64,000 nt of DNA from Allomyces macrogynus ATCC 38327. Taxonomy: Eukaryota; Blastocladiomycota; Blastocladiomycetes; Blastocladiales; Blastocladiaceae. This document shows positions 1 through 9,649 of the stretch, piece by piece (the stretch's first letter is position 1; every line of letters begins with the position of its first letter). Location: NCBI GenBank assembly GCA_000151295.1, contig GG745344.1:211019-275018 (forward strand). Reading direction: 5' to 3'. Position numbers and translations under genes: made by a program. Below the pieces are notes generated by a model, which was given only the letters and a program-made list of their open reading frames with translations, did not search any database and was not told the DNA's origin.

Positions 1-871
1 AACGTGTGAAAGTATCAGCCATCCTACTGCAGGGCATGGGCGTCAAGGCTGTTGCAGTACTCATGACCAGCAACTCGACCAGCAAGCATTTTGGCAGCAC
101 TGTGATCCTGTGGTGCAAGGCCAGCAACCAGCTTGCTCCAGCTGGTGCTTTTGCTGTAATTCTTCCTGTTCACTGGCACAGTGTGCATTGTGTTTGTAAA
201 ATGCCTGTTGCTGCGACTGTCATTGTCCTTTCAAAATATGAGCACTGTTTTGCGTCACCTCGTGTCGTGGCTGGATGCACGGAGAATGTAAATGGATCAG
301 TGTTGGGACAACATCATCAAATGGCTGCCAAATGGCATGGGTCGGGTCAAATGACGTGGAAAGACCAACCCCAACCCCAATTAGGTAACGTCTTTGTCAC
401 CAACACGTCTGCCACCATCAAAACCACTGGAATTCGCTCGTGCCCAGCATCTGCGCCACATGGCAGTGGCGCGGGTGGCAATGAGGTCGAGTTTCATGGG
501 CTTAGCTTTGATTCGGACTGTGGTCCACAGGTGTGCCTGCACGTTCTTATCAGGAAGAGCTGTATACCCAGCCCGCCACTGATGTCCAACCAGAAGGCAT
601 TTGGCGATGTGCCATTGGGGTTGGTCGTCGTTCCCATTGGGATGCTAAGTTCTTACAAGTCAATTCAAGTCCCCATCCATGGTCAAACGACAATCTCCCT
701 CCAGGCCTCGAATCAATTAACACGGAGAGCCGTGGAACACATGTTCATTTCAGCCGGGAGAGAGAGGGAAATCAATCACACTGGCACCGATCCACCAACC
801 ATCCAAGCGGCACACTGACCGACCATTCGACTAGAGGCGCACACACCAAAGCAACGCTGGCATGACCCCGA
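1..871. other. intergenic, no gene recognised
   Basis: The plus strand has a long open frame (about 6-818), but its translation resembles no family, has no domain or biased composition typical of the genes here, and overlaps other open frames equally well. I see no RNA gene or repeat. It probably holds the 3' flank of the minus-strand gene that ends at 872. Confidence 0.4.
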
Positions 872-2755
872 TCACTGTGCAGCGGTCGTTCCCACCGGCA
901 TCCCCGGATCCAGACTCTTGAGCAACGCGTCCAGATCCACCTCCGTTGGCACGGAAACCGCCCCGCCAGGCAACAAGTCGGTGGCCGGAATCAGGGACGC
1001 CAGCATCGCATGCACGTCCACGTTGCCCACCGCCACGGCCGCGCTTGACGCCGTGGCCGCGGGCACGTCGGCCATCATCAGCGCCGCCAAATCGTCGTAC
1101 GGCTCCGGGTTTGGCGAGACGGTCGGGGTCGGCAAATGCGCCGACGCCAACGACGATGCCGTGGATGACGATGCGGTGCCACGCAACAGCGCCGTGACCG
1201 ACGGCGTCGAACTCGGTTTCGTCGCGGCAGCGGCCGCCGCGACCGGCACGGGCACACCGCCGACCGCCTTCTTCCCACCCGCGACCGCGGCCGCCGCCGC
1301 ACGCCGCGCCAGGTCGACCCCCACCCCCGGCGTCAGCCCGCGCGGGGCCGCCGTCGTCGGCGGCGGTGCGACACTCGCGGGCGCGATCCCCATCATCGGC
1401 ATTCCCGGCCGTCCGACCGCCGCCGCGTACGCGGCCTATCGTGACCGCCAACAAGGTCCCGGACTGACGGCGCTGCGGGTGCAACGGACGGCGCGTCCGG
1501 AATCCCCGGCGGTTTTCCCGATTCCGGGGGGCATGTAGGGCGCGTACGGCGCGCGCGCGCCCATGGTCGCGGCGAACGGGAACGCCGACGGCGCCGACCA
1601 GGTCGGCATGGCCGTGGGACGCGGGTAGTATGCCTGGCCGGGCGCCATGGACGAGGCCGCGGGCAGGGACGCGGTGGAAGGTGGTGCGAAGGCGCCTGTA
1701 GGGGGTAGGTACGCGCCGGGTGGCGGGAGCGCGGGTGGGGGCGCGGTGGTGGTCGTCGTCGCGGGAGTCCGCGCGCGGACGGTCGCGGTGGTCGTGGTCG
1801 TGGGACGAGCTGGCGCAGGAGCGGCTGGAGCGCGTGCGGGAGCGCGTTTCGCGGGTGGACGTGAGGTGGTCACAGCGTTGGCGGGCCGCGCCGTCGCGAT
1901 ACTGGGTCGCGTGCCCATGTGCGGCGGTGGCCACACGGAGGACGGGTTGGTGGTCGGTGCTGCCGAAGCGCTGGCGAGGGTGGGTGCCGGCAGCGCGCTG
2001 AGCGTGGACGACGCGGTGCCGGACCGACCGTGTTTCGGGAATCGGAAATTCTCCATGAGCGCCTCGAGCTCGCGTGTCGGTAGATTGAACGGGTACGGGC
2101 ACTAGGAGTATTGCAAGGGGCGCGTATTCGAGGTCGTCAGCATGGGCGCGATCTTGGGCACGTGGGGAACAGATGGAAAAGCAAAGCAACACCGTCGCGT
2201 TTTGCGTAAGTGGGGAGGAGGGAGCGAACAAAACCAAGCGAGATCAGCTAATGAACATACCTTGAGGTTCGTGCACATGAGCATGGTCGCGACCGCGGAA
2301 AACTTGTGCTGCTCGACGAGGCCTGTCGAGCACTGCGGGCAGGGCGTTGGCGGCGGTGGGGGTGGGCGCGGCACAAAGACGGGCAGGGGCGGCGATGGTG
2401 GTGGTTCGGGAATGGCCGCGGCCTTCTTGCCGCGCTTGCGCGTCGTCGTCGTCGCTTTCGGTGCCGCGGGTTTTTTCTTGGGCGCGGCAGCCTTCTTCCT
2501 CTTGGCGGTCGTGGTGGCCGGTGTTGGCGGTGGGGGCGAAGTGGCGTGGTCGGCGTCAATGTCGCCGTCGTCTTCTTCTCCCATGGCCTCCATCAGCTCG
2601 AGGAGCAGTTCATCGTCGTCAAAGTCGTCGTCGGCGTGCGTGTCGGGTTCCGGGTCGGTATCGTCGCCGGCATGGTAGGTCGCGGCGCGCGCACGCTTGG
2701 AAACGGGCGCGGCGGGCAGAGCATCACTGCTGGCAACGCGCTTCGGGCGGGCCAT
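872..2755 (-). CDS. hypothetical protein with Cys4 zinc ribbon and Ala/Pro-rich tail
   Basis: Function unknown. Exon 1 (2755-2261) encodes an acidic stretch rich in Asp and Glu, then a Lys/Ala/Pro region resembling nuclear linker proteins, then CPQC. The zinc site is completed across an intron: exon 1 ends in CTNLK and exon 2 starts at 2101 with CPYPF, giving CxxC-x18-CxxxxC. The intron (2260-2102, donor GTATGT, acceptor TAG) is 159 nt, longer than most here, and joins in phase 0. Exon 2 continues as an Ala/Pro/Thr-rich tail to about 1500. The frame then changes to a third open segment (about 1435-872, stop at 872), which has its own TAG acceptor just upstream. The matching donor is uncertain (a GTCCGT near 1493 fits the phase), so this second junction could instead be a sequence error. 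The basic/acidic N-terminus suggests a nuclear protein; this is inference. Confidence 0.55.
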
Positions 2756-3395
2756 GCGCGCAGTCGGCGGATGATCAGGTCCGGTGGAGAAGATCGCGGG
2801 CGGCGTGCAAAGTGCAGGCAGTGCGGCGGCGTGCAGGTGGCCGTGTCGGGTTGGGTGCTGGCGCGCGTAGATTGTGTCGAGTGTGCGTGCGAACGGCGGA
2901 GATCAAACGACGCGGTTCGGCAAAAGTGCGCGCGGGCCACGCGCTGTCACCTGGCCGTTGCCATGCACTGATTGCGAAGCAACACTGCGCGAAAGCAGGC
3001 GAAACCCAGCGAAACCGCCGCGAGCCTGTGGCCTGCCAAGTTTCTGCCAAAACGACAAACGACGTGCGGCCGCTTGTCTGCACGCCGCGGACACCTGCGC
3101 GCCCGATCCTGCTCGCAGCACCTTGCCCGCACGCGACTCTTGGCACCACCACCCGCCGCCGCCGCGCATGTCGCCGCAGCGCTCGCGGCCTGAAAGCGCG
3201 ACCGGGTCGGACCTGTCGGCCGCCTCCTCGACCGACGACGCGCGCAGCGACCGCTCAGCAACGCGCCTGCCCGCCATGGTCGGGTCGGCCAGCGCCGCCG
3301 CGGCCGCCTTCTTCCCTTCAGCCACGTCGTTCCGCTCGGGGGCAGTAACACGCAGCAACAGCACTCGACGACGACCGCGCGCGCCCGACACGCCC
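2756..3395. promoter_or_regulatory. divergent intergenic region
   Basis: About 640 nt separates the start codons of the zinc-ribbon gene (-) and the alpha/beta hydrolase gene (+), so both promoters should lie here. Several overlapping open frames exist on both strands but none is persuasive. An upstream extension of the hydrolase frame is possible. No TATA-like element stands out. Confidence 0.35.
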
Positions 3396-4413
3396 ATGCC
3401 GACTGAAGAAACGGCCTTTGTGCCTGTCTCGAGCAAGATCACGCTCGAGGCGCGCATCCACCATGGGATCCCGAATGGCCGCGGTGATGGGTGGGGGGTC
3501 ATGTACGTCTCAGCAGGTTCGCGACCGGAACCACGATCTGACGTAGTCGCGTCCCATCGCTAGCATCTCGCACCCGTACGCGCGCCTCGGCGGCGACCTC
3601 GACAACGCCGTCGTGCGCGAACTCGCCGCATCGATTGCGACGCAGCTCGGCGTGCCCGTGCTGCGATACAACATGCGCGGCGTCGGCAAGTCCACGGGCA
3701 AGTCCTCGCTGACGGCGACCGCCGAGGCCAACGACCTGCATGCGCTCGTCGACTGGTGGACCCTGACGAGCCACGCGCAGTCGCCGCCAATGCACGTCGA
3801 CCCGAGCACCGGCACCTCCTGGCTGCGCGCAAAGCCCAGCAAAATCATTCTTGTCGGGTACAGTTACGGTGCCATGGTCTCGGTACCCGTGGCGCGTACG
3901 CACCCGTGCGTCAAGGCCGCCGTGTTTGTCTCGCCGCCGTCGCGGCTCGTGCCGGTCCTGGCCGGGTTCCGCGCGGCAGCCGCGTTCCGCGACCCGTTGC
4001 CGCCGACGCTGCCGAAACTGTTTGTGCTCGGGAACCAGGACCAGTTTGCGAATGCCAAGCACATGGTCACGTACGCCGAGGACCTGGTCGGGCTCTCCAA
4101 CTTGCCGGGTGCTGTCCCGCCAATGCCGTCGCCCGCCGACGGGCCTGCCGTGACGGTCGCGATTGAGGATGTCGAGCAGGTCGCGGCCACGAAAACTGCG
4201 TTTGAAGGCCGTGCTGCCGACCCGCCAAAGCTCGCCGCGCTTGGAGCGCAGGTTGTGGTCGTACCGGGCGCCGACCACTTTTGGGCAGGCGAGGAAGATG
4301 CGGCTGCCGATTTGGTCGTGCGGTACGTGCGCGCCGTGATCTCTGCGGCCGACGGCGTGCAGTACGGGTACGTGGCCGCACCGGCCTTGCCGCCGCGACC
4401 GCCGGTGCGATGA
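3396..4413 (+). CDS. alpha/beta hydrolase (serine hydrolase)
   Basis: A 318-residue alpha/beta hydrolase in two exons, 3396-3502 and 3564-4413. The 61-nt intron (GTACGT...TAG) splits an Ile codon, and joining it rebuilds the family's oxyanion-region motif ISHPYARLGGDLDN. Next come RYNMRGVGKSTG and the nucleophile elbow GYSYGA, whose Ser is the predicted catalytic residue. The Asp is probably in LGNQDQF and the His in PGADHF, near the C-terminus. No signal peptide or membrane segment is visible. The start at 3396 was chosen because it gives a compact N-terminus leading into the first beta strand; in-frame upstream Met codons would add only low-complexity sequence. Relatives include small dienelactone-hydrolase or peptidase-like enzymes, but the substrate cannot be read from sequence. 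Confidence 0.85.
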
Positions 4414-4810
4414 GCGTTGGCCGTGCTCTCGATTTGCGTGTGTCTGTACAGTATTGCTTCTCGCCCCGTATTGTGTGCCATCGTGACGATCAATCCATTT
4501 TGTTGTGCGTCTCTGTCGTTGGCCACCTAGTCAAGCTCGTGTCGCGCCGTGTCGGATGTGTTGAAGTCCGCGCCGCCTGAATCACGATCGCCATCACCGC
4601 GGCCCACTTCCATGTCTCACCTCGGCGCGCCAATACCGGCCTGCCCCCAGCTCCAGCTTTTCCCGAACACCGCTGCCGTTTCGACACGAGTGAGTCCCTT
4701 GCCTCCGCCAACAAAAACCAGGTCGCGCCGGCGTCTCCTCGCTCGCGCTCCTCTCCCTTCCTCTCCCAGCGACGCGGCCGATCCTTTCCTCCACCAAGCG
4801 ACCCCCAACC
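4414..4810. other. intergenic between two plus-strand genes
   Basis: About 400 nt holding the 3' flank of the hydrolase gene and the 5' flank of the next gene. No gene, repeat or clear promoter element was seen. Confidence 0.4.
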
Positions 4811-6106
4811 ATGCCGCCGACCACGAACCCGCCGCCTCCACCCCCACCGCCCTCGTCCTCGTCACCCTCGTCGCGGTCATCGACCGCACAGAAACGCGCC
4901 CTCCCGCGTGACTTTTTCGCGCGCGCGCCGCGCACAACCACCTCGTCGAGCTCGCAGCCACACGCGCACCACCACCACCACTACCACCACCACGCGCGGC
5001 ACCGCAGCGAGCACGCGCACCACGACAACCACGCCGATTCTCGCGCCGCCGACCGGCACTCCAAGCGGCAGCGGTCGTCCGACCCCAAACCCACCTCCTC
5101 CGCCCCTCCTCCTCCTCCGCCCGCGACGTCCGGGTACTGGCCCGACCCGACGCCGCGCACGTCATCGACGCGCACCTCCTCGCGCCGCCGATCCGGGTCC
5201 GGGTCCGGCTCCGACCCGCCGCCCCCGCCGCCATTGGCGCCGCACAAGCCGCCGCCCGCCGACTTGTGGGGATTCGGCGCCGACTCGGGCGATGCGGGCG
5301 ATGCGTTGGAACGCGCGGCGAGTTTGGCCGTCGATGATAGCGAGATCTTGGATGCGTTGGGTGCGCTCGGGGACGCCGAGTGGTTTGAGGCGATGCAGGC
5401 CGGGTCCGCGGTCGTGGTGGGTGGTGCCGGCGAGGGGGATGTGGCGATGCAAGAGCAGCAGCAGCAAGTCGATCCGCGCAGACACCAAGAGCAGCAGCAG
5501 CCACGTTCACCGCACGAAGTCGACGCCGACGCGCCGACGATGGCTCTTGACTTGCCCGACGAAATCGACTTTCCGCCGCAGGCCGGGCCCGGCACGAACG
5601 GGCACGGCCGCCCACCTGCGCCGACAACGACACTGGCAGCGCACGAACCCCCGTCCGCAGCTCCACCCACGCACCTGCTCCGGACCACCGGCGACGACCC
5701 GATGACCGGCCCTCCTCCTCCTCCTCCTCCTCCTCCACCGACCAACGGCGCCGCCACAGGCGTGCTCGATTTCGACCCGTTCGGACCCGACGCCCCGCCA
5801 CCGCTCGACCTCGCGACGTGCCTGGCCGAGACGGAGCAATTGAATGTGAGGCTCACGGCGCTCGGCGAGCGGATTACGGCGACGCTGGCCAATTTTGGCG
5901 CGCGGCTTGCCGCCAACAACGGCCTGTTCGGTGCGCAGCGCGCGATGCTCGAGGAGAGCCGTGCCGCCGAGCTGGCGAGACAGGTGGTGCTGCAGCGCGC
6001 CGCGCAGCGGAAAGTTGGGGAGATCAAGGCGGTGTCGAGCGTCGGGGCGCACGCGGGGCCCTCGGGCGCGGGTGCGAGCGCGGGTGCGGGCGGGGCAGGG
6101 ATCTGA
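4811..6106 (+). CDS. hypothetical low-complexity protein with C-terminal helix
   Basis: A 431-residue single-exon frame that I cannot assign to a family. The N-terminus has runs of Pro and Ser, a His cluster around residues 50-70 and an Arg/Ser/Lys-rich stretch. An acidic middle (about 155-200) looks helical. Then come Gln-rich and poly-Pro segments and a C-terminal amphipathic helix or coiled coil (about residues 335-405) rich in Ala, Glu, Leu and Arg. This layout suggests a nuclear or scaffold protein. The minus strand is also open across much of this interval, but its translation is only Ala/Ser/Gly-rich, without the conserved-looking helix. No intron is needed. Confidence 0.5.
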   Translation: MPPTTNPPPPPPPPSSSSPSSRSSTAQKRALPRDFFARAPRTTTSSSSQPHAHHHHHYHHHARHRSEHAHHDNHADSRAADRHSKRQRSSDPKPTSSAPPPPPPATSGYWPDPTPRTSSTRTSSRRRSGSGSGSDPPPPPPLAPHKPPPADLWGFGADSGDAGDALERAASLAVDDSEILDALGALGDAEWFEAMQAGSAVVVGGAGEGDVAMQEQQQQVDPRRHQEQQQPRSPHEVDADAPTMALDLPDEIDFPPQAGPGTNGHGRPPAPTTTLAAHEPPSAAPPTHLLRTTGDDPMTGPPPPPPPPPPTNGAATGVLDFDPFGPDAPPPLDLATCLAETEQLNVRLTALGERITATLANFGARLAANNGLFGAQRAMLEESRAAELARQVVLQRAAQRKVGEIKAVSSVGAHAGPSGAGASAGAGGAGI

Positions 6107-6612
6107 TGGCTGTTGTCGTCGGGGCGAGCTGCGTTTGCCAATGTGGATGCTTGGTCTTCTGGGGAATGGTTGTTGATTGCAGTTGTGAGACGCGAAGGTA
6201 AACGCACGTGAGAACCACGTTCAGTCGGGCCGCGTCGGGCGATTTGCCCCGCACCGCCGCGACGCGCAACGGCCGCGCCGCTGCCCGACGCCGCCCGATA
6301 CACCAATGAACACAAATCAACAACCGACGGTCAGCAACACATGCAGAAGGGACGGAAGGGACAGATGCTGCGGCGGCGCGGCGTGGCGACACCCCTGTTG
6401 ATGCGGGGCCAACCGCCGACCCTGCATGTTGATTCTCTTCTCATCCCTTCCGGTGCTCCCTGGTCAACATCGCACGACTTTCCGCCGCGGACGTGCGGGG
6501 GCACGCTCAGGGAGACGCGGACGCGGCGCACGGTCAACATCGCCTCGCCTCGCGAACCACCAGCCGGGCTGGCAGCGCGAAATCTTGGCGGGCGAGCCAG
6601 CAGGTCACCCAT

Positions 6613-6747
6613 NNNNNNNNNNNNNNNNNNNNNNNNNNNNNNNNNNNNNNNNNNNNNNNNNNNNNNNNNNNNNNNNNNNNNNNNNNNNNNNNNNNNNNNN
6701 NNNNNNNNNNNNNNNNNNNNNNNNNNNNNNNNNNNNNNNNNNNNNNN
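6613..6747. other. assembly gap (135 N)
   Basis: A run of 135 Ns about 160 nt upstream of the alternative oxidase start codon. The true gap length is unknown. Part of the oxidase promoter may be hidden in it. Confidence 0.99.
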
Positions 6748-6878
6748 GAAATAGTCTATCAGGGGCACTTTTTCTCTCTGGGGCTTGTTTTATGCAGACC
6801 CAGCTCCCCAGCCGCAATAACAAATGGCAGGTCGGGACCGGCCTCGTCTTGTTGACCACACTCGTCTTCGACTCTACT

Positions 6879-6895
6879 CCCCCCCCCCCCCCCCC
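6879..6895 (+). repeat. C17 homopolymer upstream of the AOX start
   Basis: Seventeen consecutive C residues end 9 nt before the alternative oxidase ATG, in its presumed 5' leader. The exact length may be a sequencing artefact. Confidence 0.9.
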
Positions 6896-6904
6896 ACCAG
6901 CACA

Positions 6905-8037
6905 ATGTACCCCATCCTCTCGCGCACGCTGACGGCCACCACCTGGACCGTCGCCGCCGCCGCGCGCGGCACCGCGCCGACCACGGCGCACCTCTTGCTC
7001 ATTCGGCCGGCGCTCCTTGCGCCGACCCTGCTCGCAACCAAGACGCACCATGCCACGACGCCTGCGCGGCGCGCATGGAGCAGCGCTAGCAACAACGGCA
7101 ACGGCAACGGCGCCGACCTGATCAAGGAAGTGCCCGACATGCCCGAAATCCACCCGCAGCCAATGCGCGACGAGTTTCTGCATCCCATCACGCCGCAGCA
7201 GCTCGAGACGCTCAATATCGGGCTCGACAAGCACCGCGAGCCCGTCGACTTGCGCGACAAGATTGCGCTGCGCGTCGTCAAGTGGTTGCGCGTGCCGGCA
7301 GGTACATATTGATTGTTTTGCCCGCTGCGTCCGGGATGCGTCGAGCCGACACTGACCGTACGCCATGGCTCTCTACCCAATTTCTAGACCTCTTCTTCCG
7401 CAAAAAGTACATCCACCGCGCGGTCATGCTCGAGACGGTCGCGGCCGTCCCCGGCATGGTCGGTGGCATGACGCGGCACCTGCGCTCGCTGCGCAAGCTG
7501 CAGCACGACGGCGGGTGGATCTCGCACCTGCTGCACGAGGCCGAGAACGAGCGCATGCACCTGATGACGTTCATGAAAATCTCACAGCCGGTGCTCTGGG
7601 AACGCATGCTCGTCACGGCGGTGCAAGGCGTCTTCTTCAACGCCTTCTTTGCGCTCTACCTCGCGTCGCCCAAGACGGCACACCGCGTCGTGGGTTACCT
7701 CGAGGAAGAAGCGGTCATTTCATACACGGCCTTCTTGAAGGAGATTGATGCCGGTCGGATCAACAACTTGCCGGCGCCCGAAATTGCGATCGAGTACTGG
7801 AACTTGCCCAAGGACGCGAAATTGCGCGACGTCGTCCTGGCCGTGCGCGCCGACGAGGCCGTGCACCGCGACTCGAACCACTTTTTCGCAGATTGCATCG
7901 AGGCGCGCGTCGACGATCTTCGCAAAGTGCACCACGTCGAGTCGCGCGACTGGCGCAAGCCCTCGGCCAAGGCGATTGCTGACGCGCCGCCCGCGTCCGC
8001 GAGTAACGCCGGTGCACCGATGGCAGTAAGTCATTGA
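6905..8037 (+). CDS. AOX: mitochondrial alternative oxidase
   Basis: Cyanide-resistant ubiquinol oxidase of the inner mitochondrial membrane, which passes electrons from ubiquinol to oxygen without pumping protons. Two exons, 6905-7301 and 7388-8037, give 348 residues. The 86-nt intron (GTACAT...TAG) splits an Asp codon and rebuilds [11 protein letters not shown]. All four di-iron motifs are present: [25 protein letters not shown] and ADEAVHRD. They supply the conserved Glu and His ligands. The N-terminus is rich in Ala, Thr and Arg and lacks acidic residues, as expected for a mitochondrial transit peptide. The gene ends soon after the last motif in an Ala/Ser-rich tail; a GTAAGT close to the stop leaves room for a further 3' exon, but none was recognised. 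It stands alone, with a gap and a C17 tract upstream. Confidence 0.95.
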
Positions 8038-9649
8038 TTGATGCGCTGGTTGTTACCGAGTCGCTCGTCTCCGCGCGCGCGCGCGCGTCGGTTATGGCGC
8101 GGCGTGTTCGGCTCGTGCGGTTCACTCGTCCAAATGGGAACGCTCGGCCGGGGGAGGTTTCGCCGTTGCTCTTGTCTCTAGGCCCGGTCATCACGACGGG
8201 CCTGCTCGCCTCGTTTGATATTTCGGTTGTCTTGTTATTTTCCCCAACCCGTCCCCCCTGATTCCCCGGTCGCGTCCATAATTGTGTTTCTTGGTTTCCG
8301 CTGTAACATAGTCTCTCGTGGGAAATGAAGTAGAATGAATCGACTCTCCTGTCGAGCTTGGTTCATGCGCTGTCTCGGGCGCTGCCGTGCGTTTTCAGAG
8401 ACGTTTTTGTTACTGTTGACAGATTTCTTCCTTTTGCCGACCAAGCGCGGAGCTGGCAGCAAGCGCAATTCACGTTTGACGGAAACTTGCAAGCAGCAAC
8501 CGCCAGCGACATTTGTGGTTCACAGACGCAAGCAACAACAGAACGCACCGGGCAGCAGTCACAAGCAACACGTCTTGGACGCCAAAGGTATGTCCGCGGG
8601 ACCGCGGCGAACAACAAAACGTGCTCATTGATCGCGGTCAGCATAACACTCTCAACGACAGGACATTCAAGTAACAGCGGACCGGACCGGCTCATCCGCG
8701 GAGAAATTTGACACCGGCATCCGAACGTCAACGGCTGGCGCAACGAGAGGTCGCGATGTGTGCGGCCGCTCTGCACACGTGTAACGGGTCAGCTCACTCC
8801 ACGCATGCGCGTGTGCATCCGCGAGGTGCCATAAATGACGGCTGTGCGTAACCGAAATCCTGTCCTCTCTTGGTCTTGTTTCATCTCCAGCAGCAACACA
8901 GACGGCGTAAGCTGAACAGTGGCGTCATGAGGCCAAACGGCGTGTGCGACTTGAACATGACGCCGTTGTTTACGTTTTAAATCTTGGAAAGACAACAAGA
9001 GCATGCGCCTGCGCGTAATTACACCAGGGCCGAGCAATTGACATGAAAGTCTTTTCAACCATCAACCCGGTCATCTTGCTCAGCATGCGCGTGCTCGAAA
9101 TTCGAGTTGGGCACGCTCCAGCAAATCCCACGTTCCACGACCAAGAACGGTCTAATTTGGTCGCGATTGTGCCGGGCACGGCGACGTTTTTCGCCACATT
9201 TCGCCACCTCAAGAAAGAGGCCTCATGCCGGTCGCCAGGAACAAACACATGCACACGGTCACGCATGGTCTCACCCCGACTGTTTCGGTGACGGCCTGCA
9301 CAAACGTTGCAACGTTGGCTGAGAGGAAGAACCACAACTGCCGTCGGAAATGATCGGCCATGGCCCAGGGTGCAGAGCGGGCACGCGCGCACGCGCGCGC
9401 GCGCTCCCATGCGCCCGGCGTGTGTGGTTGCGCTCTGGTCCACGTTGATCGGATCACGGCACGTCGGCCTGGAACCGCAGCCTGCCTACGCCAAGGATAA
9501 AAGCTGCCTTGCCCCGCATCCATTTTCATCGCCCGACGTGCCCGAGTCAAGAGCGTTCGCTCGGCTGTCTTCAGCACATTTCTAGACACACGCACCGTCC
9601 CTCAACATCTTCACTCTTCACCTACGCGCGCCGAGCGAGTCACGCAACC
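8038..9649. other. intergenic, 1.6 kb
   Basis: No gene is supported. It includes two alternating CG/CA tracts (8072-8087 and 9383-9404), likely simple repeats with Z-DNA potential, and the promoter of the PhoD gene that starts at 9650. Short open frames on both strands have no family resemblance. Confidence 0.45.
9496..9503 (+). promoter_or_regulatory. TATA-like element of PhoD gene 1
   Basis: GATAAAAG lies about 150 nt upstream of the ATG at 9650. Two of the other three PhoD genes in the window have an AT-rich box at a similar distance, which supports a core promoter role. This is inferred only from position and sequence. Confidence 0.4.

Larger units (their letters stand above)
6107..6904. 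other. intergenic with assembly gap
   Basis: No gene is supported. The stretch contains 135 unknown bases and, just before the next start codon, a pure C run. Open frames that span the Ns are artefacts of the gap. Confidence 0.6.

Noticed and set aside
6..818. 270-codon frame at the left edge
   Set aside because: No domain, no signal peptide and no similarity that I recognise. It may be the end of something larger, but this cannot be shown.
831..2237. 468-codon minus-strand frame
   Set aside because: It runs in the wrong frame across the zinc-ribbon gene. The alternative frame gives the CPYPF half of the zinc site and joins in phase.
4981..6315. 444-codon minus-strand frame over the low-complexity gene
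   Set aside because: Composition is only Ala/Ser/Gly, while the plus frame encodes a plausible C-terminal helix and acidic segment. Some doubt remains.
6341..6932. Open frames running through the N gap
   Set aside because: They exist only because unknown bases were translated as X.
9383..9404. Alternating purine-pyrimidine CG/CA tract as a regulatory element
   Set aside because: Simple repeats like this are expected in GC-rich DNA and nothing ties it to a gene.
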